This document shows, piece by piece, positions 11,926 through 20,584 of a stretch of 64,000 bases of DNA. Position numbers and translations under genes: made by a program. Source of the DNA: Bufo bufo (Eukaryota; Chordata; Amphibia; Anura; Bufonidae); assembly GCF_905171765.1 (NCBI RefSeq), contig NC_053392.1, positions 412,352,299-412,416,298 on the forward strand, read 5' to 3'. The notes beneath the pieces were generated by a model. The model saw only the letters and a program-made list of their open reading frames with translations. It ran no database searches and had not been told where the DNA came from. Within the stretch, counting starts at the first letter, position 1. The number at the start of each line of letters is the position of its first letter.

Positions 11926-12245
11926 GCGATCATGCTCGGCCAAGTACCGATTCGGCTCGAACATCGCTATGTTCGGCAGACCCGATCACTCGGCCGAGTA
12001 CCACATGTGCTTGAGCGCCATGCTCGAGTCTCCTCCCCACACGTTTGGCACCTTTTAACCAGCCAATAAACATGCTGGTAAGTATTGCCATCACTGTAAT
12101 GCCATTAGCCATGTTTTCTACTGTCATTACAGTGATTGGCTGGCCGGAACAAGTCATCGGGCGCAATATAGCACCCGGTCACGTGGGTTCCGCTCATTGC
12201 GAGTCAGGGAGAGCTGCTGTTAGGAAGGGACAGACAGTGTAGTGA
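11926..12245 (+). mobile_element. 5' end and leader of a further hAT element
   Basis: GTGATGAGCGATCATGCTCGG resembles the TAG-N-GAT-AGCGA start of the hAT family here. Repeated GCTCGG/CCGAGC motifs follow, then a CCAAT-type stretch (CAGCCAATAAAC) and an inverted pair around TGTAATGCCATTAG/CATTACAGTGA. This resembles the leader of hAT-2. No transposase remains; the Ngaro element has cut off whatever followed. Confidence 0.5.
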
Positions 12246-12249
12246 GATA

Positions 12250-12757
12250 GTGTTCGCAAATTGGTCTTTCTCAAGACATTTCAAAGAGCAAAATGTCCTT
12301 TTAAAGGACTACTGTGTGTGTGTTGGCAGCAATTTAAAGTGCAGATTTGCACTTTTTCTTTTTTATTTACAAAAAAAAAAAAAAACGCTTTATTGGCTAT
12401 CTTAATAGAAGGTGTCTGCAGTGATTTCTGACATCTGTGCAACACCTTCTGTGTATCAGGGACATAGATAGGAAGAATATAATTGAAAACAATATTTTTT
12501 TGTCCTAGAATCTGACCACATTTTTGCTGTCAGCTGTTTAACCCATTTATATAAGTGCTCTGCATTGGAATACCATCTGTGCACTTCAGGGCCATATATT
12601 GGGATATAGTGAAAATCAATATATACAGTATGCAAATTTCACTGAATCTGCACACAGTTTTGTTGTCTGCAGTAGAAACCGTTTATCGCAGCGCATTGCA
12701 TTTCTATACCGTCTGAGCACTTCAATCTCATTTATTGGGAAAAAGTGAAAAATCTAT

Positions 12758-12802
<45 letters not shown>

Positions 12803-13320
12803 AATTTCACTTAATCTGCATACAGTTTTATTGTCTGCGGTAGAAACCGTTTATCGCAGCACATTACATTTCTTTATCGTCTGAGTGCTTCAAACCCATA
12901 TATTGGGAATAATTGAAAATCAATATATATATATACAAATTTCACTGAATCTGCAAACAGTTTTGTTGTCTGCGGTAGAAACCGTTTATCGCAGCGATTC
13001 GAATTTTTTCTATACCACCTGAGTGTTTAATCCCATATATTAGAAAAAAGTGAAAATCAATATATATACAAATTTCACTGAATCTGCACACAGTTTTGTT
13101 GTCTGCGGTAGAAACAGTTTATCGCAGTGCATTGCTTTTCTATACCGTCTGAGTGCCTCTGGCCCATATATTCGTAGAAATTGAAAATCAGTATATATAC
13201 ACATTTCACTAAATCAGCACCCAGTTTTCTTGTCTGCGGTTTAAAACGTTAATCGCAGTGTATTGCATTTCTGTACCGTCTGTGCGCTTCAGGCCCTTAT
13301 ATTGGGAATAATATAGTCAT
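12250..13320 (+). repeat. tandem array of about 133-bp units with AT microsatellite
   Basis: Units contain TTGTCTGCGGTAGAAACC, GTTTATCGCAG, CTATACCGTCTGAG and CCATATATTGGGAA. Starts near 12661, 12831, 12965, 13099 and 13231 give spacings of 132-134 bp, except where an (AT)n run (12762-12798) lengthens one unit. It is placed like the 5' arrays of the other hAT elements. Confidence 0.8.
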
Positions 13321-13417
13321 ACTGTATGTGCGCTAAGAGCTTCCATTACTCATTTATAGTCTGTATTGTACCACTTTTATCTAGAATGACCCCCATTTCT
13401 TAGCTCTATTGTTATAT

Positions 13418-13514
13418 GTTGGTAAGGCTGAGGTTCAGCCTGCATTTGTGGGAGGGGCTTGAGCCTATTTAAACCCCCACTTACCTCATCACAGTGGGCG
13501 TTCCGGTTCTTGGT
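13418..13514 (+). repeat. Ngaro split direct repeat A1
   Basis: This 97-bp block starts GTTGGTAAGGCTGAGG and ends CCGGTTCTTGGT, and recurs at 19263-19359 with one visible difference (GGGCG against GGGCA). It contains CTATTTAAACC, a possible TATA-like element for the element's own transcript. Confidence 0.92.
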
Positions 13515-13665
13515 TATTCACTGGCTAGTGTTCGTGTGTTTCCTGGTACCTACGGTCGCCTCTTGCAGAGTTCGTGTCTCCTGGTGGTAAGTAGGGGAGG
13601 GGGGGGCTCTTTCGCAGGGCAAGGACGGCGGCGGTCTGGCACCCTCCCTCCGCCTCATGCTGCCG

Positions 13666-14076
13666 GTGCGTTCCAGCGTGGAGCGCACGGGCTTCCGGGT
13701 CCCCTCCTCCTCCGCTCGTCTCCCTGTGTTCCTGGCGGTATGGCGTCAGGTAGCGCACCCGGCAGCCAGTCGGCTCGTCATGCTGGAGACGGGGGGGGGG
13801 GGGGGGGGGGGTGTTTTTTCCCTGGTCTGGCCGGCTCACCTTGTTCCCGGCACGGCGCAGGAAGGCGTGCGTTCCAGGGTGGAACGCACGCACTTCCTGG
13901 TTCCGGTCCCCGCCCGCTCCACTTGCTTTCCGGCGGCAGCAGGGACAAGTCAGCGCCTGCCGGCGGATACCCGTTCATCGGGGAGGGGGTGGGGGTTGGG
14001 TTCCTGGGCAAGGCTGCACCCCGGGTGCGGCATGGAAGCCGGTGCACATAGGCGTGCGTTCCAGCCTGGAACGCAC
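13666..14076. repeat. recurring 23-bp palindromes in the Ngaro leader
   Basis: Copies at 13666-13688, 13867-13889 and 14054-14076 share arms GTGCGTTCCA and TGGAACGCAC around a three-base centre (one arm mismatch in the first). A degenerate fourth copy starts at about 14141. They are spaced 201 and 187 bp apart in GC-rich sequence within predicted intron 1. Confidence 0.85.
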
Positions 14077-14261
14077 TCCTCTTCCGGCGCTTCTGTGACG
14101 TCACCCGCCCCCTGCCGGTCTCCCTGGCTGCAATGTCAGCTTGCGTTCCACGCTGGGCGCGGGCCCACGGGCAGCCAGGCCAGACGGGGAGGGGGGGAAG
14201 AAAGGAGGGGATAGTAAAGGAATAATTCACATAAATGAAATAAGCAATGGGTATCAGTGTG

Positions 14262-14520
14262 TGCAGTAAACCCGCCACATGGTTTAAAAAAAAAAAAAAA
14301 AAAAAAAAAAGGGATAAGTACGTTGGTAAACCCGCCATATAGTCTGCAAAAAAAAATAAAAAAATTGTAATAAATACTTGAATAAAAAAAAAGGTATATG
14401 TGAGTATTTACAGCACAAACCCGCCATATAGTCGGATCATCAACCCGGAAAAAAATAAATAAAATAATATATAATATAAATATATATGTATTTGCGGCAC
14501 AAACCCCCCATATAGTCGAC
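14262..14520. repeat. AACCCGCCATATAG motif series between poly(A) runs
   Basis: Four copies of AAACCCGCCATATAGTC or a close variant occur at about 14268, 14329, 14418 and 14501, separated by poly(A) tracts (14287-14309 and others). The function is unknown. Confidence 0.7.
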
Positions 14521-15219
14521 ACGACTAACCCCCTTTTATAAAAAAAAAAAAAAAAAAGAATTATTTCATTTTCTCGGTTGGACAAGGATAGGTGTCCCAC
14601 GTAGGACCGATCTGGCCCCACCTCGGGCACCTGGTTACGGCCAGGGTGTCTGGTCTTCCTGGTTTCGCCCAGGCCACCGGGTTTTGTCTTGTTGCCAAGT
14701 CGTTGTCGGCCGGTCACAGTCAGGTGTCCGGTCGCGGTTGGTGGCACCTCCTTCTTCCCTGGTACGCCCGGGCTCGGTTCACTCCTGGTACGCCCAGGTC
14801 TTCATGTTTTTCTTGTCTATCACACGGTTTCACGCACCTGTCCTTCGGCTTTCAAGTCTTCCAAAGGGGCCGTCCTCGGCTTCTCCCCGGGTCATTCTTG
14901 CTTTCCGTAACTCCTAGGTTATGGCTTACCACTGCCCTTCGCGGGCCGCTGCTACGCGCAGCCTCTATTTCATGGCTACGCGCCTTCTCTCCTGTCAAAC
15001 CGCCTGGTACGCTCAGGCGGCTCTCTTTTCGGTCAGGTGTTCGATCCGATGCGCTCGGATGGTCACTTGGCCTTAGGGTGAGCCCCAGCCTGGCCAGTTC
15101 GCCTGGTTCCGCAGGTTGGTGGGCACCCGTGTCCTCTGCACTTTCAAATGTTTTTTTTTGCCTGTGCTTTATTTACAGAAGTTTGTTCCCAGTTCTCCGT
15201 TCCTTTCGGTCCTGTTCAG

Positions 15220-15442
15220 GTAAGTTCGCACTGGCACCACCTCGGTCCCAGTCAAGTCATAACCACGCGTTAATTGTCTTCGTCTGTTCGGTTAGGCCAG
15301 GTTCGACTGAGCCGTCTCGTGAATTCCGTTACCGGTACGTGTCTCTCTGTCGTGCACCAGTCCAAATTCCAGTACATCATCACCCCCGTTTTTTTTTTTT
15401 TTTTTTCCCTTTTATTTTGTTATGCCTTGTATTTTTGTTTAG
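15220..15442 (+). other. predicted intron 2 in the Ngaro 5' leader
   Basis: The donor CAG then GTAAGT starts at 15220. The acceptor is a T-rich tract (poly-T at 15391-15407, then TATTTTTGTTTAG) ending at 15442, ten bases before the Gag start codon at 15453. The 41-bp exon between the two predicted introns is 15179-15219. Confidence 0.4.
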
Positions 15443-15452
15443 CTGCTCTGCC

Positions 15453-16589
15453 ATGTCTCGAGCCTCGGACATGGAGGACGGCCTTTCCATCTCCGGCTCA
15501 ATCGTGTCAAGCCAAGCGGGTCCCTCATCCCTTCGGAGTTGGACCATCCCAAAACTGTTGGCCGAGTTGAACCGAAGAGGCATTCCACATCCGGCCACCG
15601 CAAGAAAGGCAGAGCTATACAAACTGCTCATGACCAGCCCCAGCACCACAACAGTGCAGCCAGAGGCGTCGGCCATCCATTTGTCCCTGGTGCAGCTACA
15701 GGCGACCCTGAATTCCTTGGTGGACTCGGTGGCGGATGTGCGGGCAAGGGTTTCGGAGCTCGAATCCCGGCCACCCGTTGTACCCCCGGCTCCCGTTCCG
15801 CTGATGACTCCCTCTACATCAGGCTGGCTGGCTACAGGTACGCCAAGACCCATTCCACATGTGTCCCCCTTTCACTTCATTCCTGATAACCTTAAGAGAG
15901 ACATCCTGGCAGGGAAAGATGTCAATCTGGCATCAATCCTCATTGCCGCTCAAGATGTTCCCGAGAACCGGGTCATCAACTGTGGCGATGTGTCGGTGGT
16001 CCTTCGGGCCAAGGATTCGCGGCTCAACCGCAAGTTGTCCATTACGGAATTTGTCCTGGCCTTCAGCCTCTTCAGGGACATCGTCTGCACCGCACAGCCG
16101 GAGAGAAGAGAGGAGCTTGACAGCTATTTGTACCTGGTCACTGACCTAGGGCACAAGTATGGTGGGTCGGCCTTCTATGACTACCACCGTTCCTTTGCAG
16201 CTAAGGCGGCGGCAGCTCTGGCCCAGTTCCAGTATGTCACCAGCTGGTCCTTGATTGACACCGAGCTCTTCTGCCGTCACTTCGCTGGCCTCAGGGCTCC
16301 CAACTGTGCGACGTGTCAGTCGATTTTCCACTCCTCAGAGTGGTGCCCCAATACCGCGCACCCGCCTCAGGACAGGGCCATCCCGGGGACCTCCGGGTCA
16401 TTTCCATCCAACCCCTCCACAGACAAGCTCGGCAGACCTATTGTCTACCTGGGGAAGAGCCAGGTCTGTAATAACTTTAATTCAGGGGGGTGCTCATATG
16501 CCAGCTGCAGGTCACTCCACGTCTGCTCCCTGTGCTTTAGGGCCCACCCACGGTCCGCCTGCCCAAAGAAATCTTGCAAAGGTTCCTGA
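15453..16589 (+). CDS. Ngaro Gag-like protein with SAP-like N terminus and Cys/His C terminus
   Basis: This 378-codon frame begins MSRASDMEDG, ten bases after a predicted splice acceptor. Residues about 30-65 (SWTIPKLLAELNRRGIPHPA) look like a SAP-type helix-extended-loop-helix found in many DIRS/Ngaro Gags. The C terminus is Cys/His-rich (CATCQSIF, VCNNF, SRHVCSLCF-like and CPKKSC), consistent with zinc knuckles binding RNA. The frame is open well upstream of this ATG, but that part is low-complexity leader with hairpins, so I chose this start. The stop is UGA followed by CUAG, and the RT frame continues in phase. Confidence 0.8.
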   Translation: MSRASDMEDGLSISGSIVSSQAGPSSLRSWTIPKLLAELNRRGIPHPATARKAELYKLLMTSPSTTTVQPEASAIHLSLVQLQATLNSLVDSVADVRARVSELESRPPVVPPAPVPLMTPSTSGWLATGTPRPIPHVSPFHFIPDNLKRDILAGKDVNLASILIAAQDVPENRVINCGDVSVVLRAKDSRLNRKLSITEFVLAFSLFRDIVCTAQPERREELDSYLYLVTDLGHKYGGSAFYDYHRSFAAKAAAALAQFQYVTSWSLIDTELFCRHFAGLRAPNCATCQSIFHSSEWCPNTAHPPQDRAIPGTSGSFPSNPSTDKLGRPIVYLGKSQVCNNFNSGGCSYASCRSLHVCSLCFRAHPRSACPKKSCKGS

Positions 16590-18180
16590 CTAGCGGACAT
16601 CAACGTGGACCTCTTGGCGGCACTCCTTCACGATCACCACGATCAAGACTTCGTGGCGTTCCTGTTGGCAGGCTTCCGCCAGGGGTTCCACACAGGGCTC
16701 ATCACCCTGCCGCAGGTGCCCTGGCAGGGCAGGAATCTGCTGTCCGCCACCCTGGACCCTCCAGCAACTAGCGAGTTGCTCCAGTCGGAAGTTTCCAAGG
16801 GGTTCCTCATAGGCCCGTTCCCACGCATCCCGTTTTCCTCATGGCGCATTAACCCCATCGGCTTAGTGGCAAAAAAGAACACTAATAAAAAAAGATTAAA
16901 TTTATGATCTGTCCGCCCCTCATGTGTCCGGTATTCCAAGCCTTAATTCTCTGATTCCCTCAGAGGAATTTTCCATGCGTTATTCCTCGGTGGATGACGC
17001 CATCCAGGCCATCCTGTCACATGGTAGGGGCGCTTGGCTGGCAAAGGTTGACATTGCGGATGCATTTAAACTCCTGCCCATCCTGCCGCAGTTATGGCAA
17101 TTCTACGGCATTGAGTGGGCCGGCCAGTATTTTTTCGCCAACAGGCTCACGTTTGGATCCAAGAGTAGCCCGTGGTTATTCGACCAGCTGGCCAAGGCGC
17201 TGCATTGGATCCTGATCCATCACGGGGGCCTCCGGTCGGTCATCCACTACCTCGACGATTTTCTGGTTGTCGAGGATCCGCAGGGCGGGTCCAGCATACT
17301 CACCATCCTCCTCGGATTGTTCGCCAGTCTGGCTGTTCCGATCGCGGAGTCAAAGACTGAGGGTCCTGCCACGAGGGTCTCATTCTTGGGCATCGTCCTG
17401 GATTCGGTTCTGTTGCAAGCCAGCCTACCGGAGGAGAAACTCACTCAGTGTCGCGAGGTCATTTCCCATGCGGCAGCCACGGGATGCCTCACTAGAGTCG
17501 AGTTGCAGTCTCTTCTGGGGCGGCTCAACTTTGCCTCCAGGATTATGCCCCAGGGAAGAACCTTTGTGTCAAGGCTGCTCCAGCTTCTTCCCTCAGCACC
17601 CGAACAGGACAGCATCATCCGTTTGGACGGCCAGGCCATGGCAGTCCTGGCCATGTGGGAGTTGTTCCTGTCCCGATGGAACGGCGTCTCCTTTTTCGTG
17701 TCACCTTGGTCTTCCTCCTGCCCGACCATTTTTTCAGACGCAGCTGCATCTTGCGGCTACGCTGCCATTTGGGGTTCCCAGTGGCTAGCGGATAGTTGGC
17801 CCAGTACCATCTTAGAGGAGGCTGAATCCATCCGCACCTCCTCTCTGTTGGAATTATACCCCATCGTGGCAGCTGCTCAGGCATGGGGCCACCTCTGGGC
17901 TAACTTGCCAGTGATGTTTGTGACAGATAACCAGGCCTTGGTCGACATCTTGGCCAAGGGCAGGGCCAAGTCCCCCAAGATCATGGCGCTGTTGCGCCAG
18001 CTGGTTTGGCTGGCCCTGTCACATAACTTCCATGTGCATTGTAGCCACATCCCGGGGGAGAGGAATGTAGCAGCCGACACACTGTCTAGGTTTAATTTTG
18101 AACTCTTCTTCCAGGTCATGCCGGAGGCCGAGCCACGCAGATATCCCACCCCGCCTTTCAGTTCCCTGTCAATGGACTAG
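16590..18180 (+). pseudogene. Ngaro reverse transcriptase / RNase H, one frameshift
   Basis: The sequence continues in the Gag frame immediately after its UGA, with no ATG before the conserved region (LADINVDLLAALL, then RINPIGLVAKK). A frameshift near 16890-16905 moves it to the frame that runs to 18180 (DLSAPH, then GIPSLNSLIP). RT motifs are clear: VDIADAFKLLP, NRLTFGSKSSP and the catalytic YLDDFLVV at about 17250. RNase H motifs follow: FSDAAA near 17738, EL near 17850, and VTDNQALVDIL near 17925, with a His/Asp region (GERNVAADTLSRF) near 18060. The domain order matches DIRS/Ngaro Pol. The frameshift disables this copy unless it is an assembly error in the nearby A-rich run (AATAAAAAAAG). 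Confidence 0.88.
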
Positions 18181-18182
18181 GC

Positions 18183-19118
18183 TTGCTCGTCTCGTCAGCA
18201 AGGGACCTGGCGCAGCAGTCCCTTGCCCAAAACACGGCCAGGAACTACCTTTCAGGCCTGAAAACCTTCCAGGAGTTTTCACGTCTGCACCCGCAGGCGG
18301 GCCTGGCGGACATTCCTTACATCATGGCCTTCATCGCCCATTGCCACCACCAGTTACACCTCTCCTACAACACCATTAAGTTGTACCTAGCAGGCGTCCA
18401 ACACCACACCATGCTCCGCAACCCAGGGGGCGGATCCATTTTTTCTGCGCATGCAGTCAAGGCCACCTTACGAAGGGTCCAGAAGGGTGGGTCCAATCCC
18501 TCGTCCCGCAGGCAGGGCGTCACGGGAGAGATGTTCCGGAAATTATCTTCAGCCCTGGATGGTGCTCCTTTTGGGCCCTTTTCCAGCTTAATCATCAAAG
18601 CTGCCATGTACTTAGCTTTTTACGGCTTCCTTAGGCCAGGCGAGTTCACGTGCAGCACGGCGGGACGGTGCAGCCTGCACCGAGAGCAGCTGGTGAGGGT
18701 GGTTGACCATTACGCGCTGAAGATAATTATCTCCAAAACCAGTCAAACAGGCCCCCCGGTGGAGGTCCAGTTTTTTCCCACTAGTAATGAATGGTGCCCG
18801 TTACAGGTATTTGACCAGCTCATCCTCGCCCTCTGGGATGCGCCACCTCACAGCCCTCTGCTACCCCATCTGAAGGGAGCTCTCACCACGGCGCAATTCA
18901 TCAGCCACATCCGCACGGTGGCTGCTGGCTTAGGGTTGGACTCAGGAGCAATATCCGGTCATTCCTTCCGCATTGGGGCAGCCTCCGCGGCTTCCCGGCA
19001 GGGGGTCCCCGCCCACGTCATCCGAAAGATGGGGAGATGGCGTTCGTCTTGCTTCACCAGATACATACCTAACCCGCAGGTGGAGATTTCGCAGGCATTT
19101 CAGTCTTTGGTGTTATAA
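18183..19118 (+). CDS. Ngaro tyrosine recombinase
   Basis: This open frame of about 311 codons begins LLVSSARDLAQ and directly follows the RT stop in a different phase, so the two ends probably overlap. The catalytic R-H-R-Y set is present: Arg in FLRPGEF (about residue 150), His and Arg in SGHSFRIGAA (about 262), and Tyr in RYIPNP (about 296). It would integrate the circular DNA form at the B1A2 junction. The frame is unbroken. No ATG is available at the start, so it is probably expressed by overlap or frameshift with RT, as in related elements. Confidence 0.9.
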   Translation: MLVSSARDLAQQSLAQNTARNYLSGLKTFQEFSRLHPQAGLADIPYIMAFIAHCHHQLHLSYNTIKLYLAGVQHHTMLRNPGGGSIFSAHAVKATLRRVQKGGSNPSSRRQGVTGEMFRKLSSALDGAPFGPFSSLIIKAAMYLAFYGFLRPGEFTCSTAGRCSLHREQLVRVVDHYALKIIISKTSQTGPPVEVQFFPTSNEWCPLQVFDQLILALWDAPPHSPLLPHLKGALTTAQFISHIRTVAAGLGLDSGAISGHSFRIGAASAASRQGVPAHVIRKMGRWRSSCFTRYIPNPQVEISQAFQSLVL

Positions 19119-19159
19119 GGTAATAAAGTCTTACACCTTAACTATTTTGTTGTCATTTT

Positions 19160-19262
19160 GCCCCCTTTTAGGCTACTCTCATACCCGGCTCCAGGCACAC
19201 CTCAGCCGGTTAGGTTCCAGGCAGGCACGCTGCCCAAGTTTCGTATTTAGCCTTGACCACAA
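19160..19262 (+). repeat. Ngaro split direct repeat B1
   Basis: This 103-bp block starts GCCCCCTTTTAGGCTAC and ends CTTGACCACAA, identical by eye to B2 at 19404-19506. It abuts A2 without a gap. Confidence 0.92.
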
Positions 19263-19359
19263 GTTGGTAAGGCTGAGGTTCAGCCTGCATTTGTGGGAGG
19301 GGCTTGAGCCTATTTAAACCCCCACTTACCTCATCACAGTGGGCATTCCGGTTCTTGGT
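19263..19359 (+). repeat. Ngaro split direct repeat A2
   Basis: This is the second copy of A1. The B1/A2 boundary (CCACAA then GTTGGT) reproduces the join expected in the circular intermediate. Confidence 0.92.
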
Positions 19360-19403
19360 CCCACCCACCCTTTCCCTTCATTTCAAGGGTCCTCCTTAGG
19401 GTA

Positions 19404-19502
19404 GCCCCCTTTTAGGCTACTCTCATACCCGGCTCCAGGCACACCTCAGCCGGTTAGGTTCCAGGCAGGCACGCTGCCCAAGTTTCGTATTTAGCCTTGA
19501 CC

Positions 19503-19506
<4 letters not shown>
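19404..19506 (+). repeat. Ngaro split direct repeat B2 and 3' end
   Basis: This is the second copy of B1. The element ends at ...GACCACAA, directly followed by an AT microsatellite. Confidence 0.9.

Positions 19507-19538
<32 letters not shown>
19507..19538. repeat. (AT)n microsatellite
   Basis: A dinucleotide run at the boundary between the Ngaro element and the first Penelope-like unit. Confidence 0.95.
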
Positions 19539-19540
<2 letters not shown>

Positions 19541-19619
19541 GAAAAAGTCCAGTGGGAGCACCAGCCAGCATGTGGGTGCAAGGTCCAACGCAGGGTAGCG
19601 GCAATCCCCAATGGTATAG

Positions 19620-19920
19620 AGAACAAAGAAGTAGGACTGCACTCCAAGATAGTGGTAAAATCGGCAAGTGGTTTATTCACCCATAATATGGCAAGTCTTG
19701 CGACGTTTCGGCTCACAAGAGCCTTCCTCAAGCATGGTAACAGTGAAAGTGAAAGCATTATAAAGGCATTTACAAAGTGTCCAACCCATAAGGGTGTGGT
19801 TACAATCAATTACAATTGCAAACATCCGATGCATAACAATACAGATAAAGTGCATGTGCATAAAGTGAACAGTGGTATACAATTCATGACTAAGGGATGC
19901 CATCCCTACAAAGTGAATTA
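19620..19920 (-). repeat. Penelope-A terminal repeat (pLTR), minus orientation
   Basis: This block matches 25377-25672 on the opposite strand and, in part, 30640-30889. Read on the minus strand it carries TTGAGGA, a GGCTC/GAGCC stem, and GAAACGTC at 19698-19735, a hammerhead-like arrangement. Confidence 0.8.
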
Positions 19921-20584
19921 AAATGTATACGATATATAATTGTGATTTTAGCTTAGATGAAGTAAGTGATAATGTGATGAAAGTGGATCACAGAAAACAG
20001 AACGTGGAAAGCGATGGGGCCCGCATATACCATGGCGTTCTTTGTGCGTCTCTAGCTCCTCGATGCGCATGACCACACTGACATCATCCGATGCATCACA
20101 GTGTAAAGGTCAAGCGCATGCGCTCTGCCTGGGTCGATATGAGAGCGCCATTTTACTTAAGGGAAAGATACCAAAAGGTTACGTACAGGTTGTCTATTTA
20201 ACTGTTGTCAACACGAAACAATCATGTCACCGACCGCTGCAGGGATCTCCTACATATATCAGCAAATAGACAGGGGTCCCGTCCAAATGGGCGGGACACC
20301 TGACTAAAGCGCCATGGGAGCCAGAGGGGGACATGATTATGATCCCCGCAGGCAATCACCAGCACATTTGCCAGAAAAATAGCAGTCGTGGAGGGACAAT
20401 CCCTCAATTATGCCAACAGCCTTATCTTGTTAAAATATAATGACATATCTGGAGTAACGCATTAATACAAGAACGCTGATGTCCACCTCGGGTCGCATAG
20501 CTTCCAAAGGGTCTGGTTCTAGGATCCACATCCAATATAGTGAAAATATAAAATCCTAAAAAGCAGAGAAAAAATATTTTATTT

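Larger units (their letters stand above)
13587..15178 (+). other. predicted intron 1 in the Ngaro 5' leader
   Basis: A consensus donor (GTG then GTAAGTAGG) occurs at 13587, and a strong acceptor, a T-rich tract ending TTTATTTACAG, ends at 15178. Spliced out, this would remove about 1.6 kb of leader packed with upstream start codons, poly(A) runs and hairpins. The prediction rests on signal quality only; no transcript evidence is available. Confidence 0.4.
13418..19506 (+). mobile_element. Ngaro-type (DIRS-like) tyrosine-recombinase retrotransposon, structurally complete
   Basis: The order is A1 repeat (13418-13514), long 5' leader, Gag (15453-16589), RT/RNase H (to 18180), tyrosine recombinase (to 19118), B1 (19160-19262), A2 (19263-19359) and B2 (19404-19506). 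The A1...B1A2...B2 split direct repeat is diagnostic of the Ngaro/PAT branch of YR retroelements, which replicate through a circular DNA intermediate and insert by recombinase without a target duplication. None is visible: the left flank is GTTATAT and the right flank is an AT microsatellite. One frameshift in RT is the only clear lesion. Confidence 0.9.

Noticed and set aside
14592..15452. A 287-codon upstream extension of the Ngaro Gag frame
   Set aside because: It lacks domain-like composition, overlaps hairpin arrays and T-runs, and contains predicted splice sites. The ATG at 15453 with the SAP-like region is a better start.
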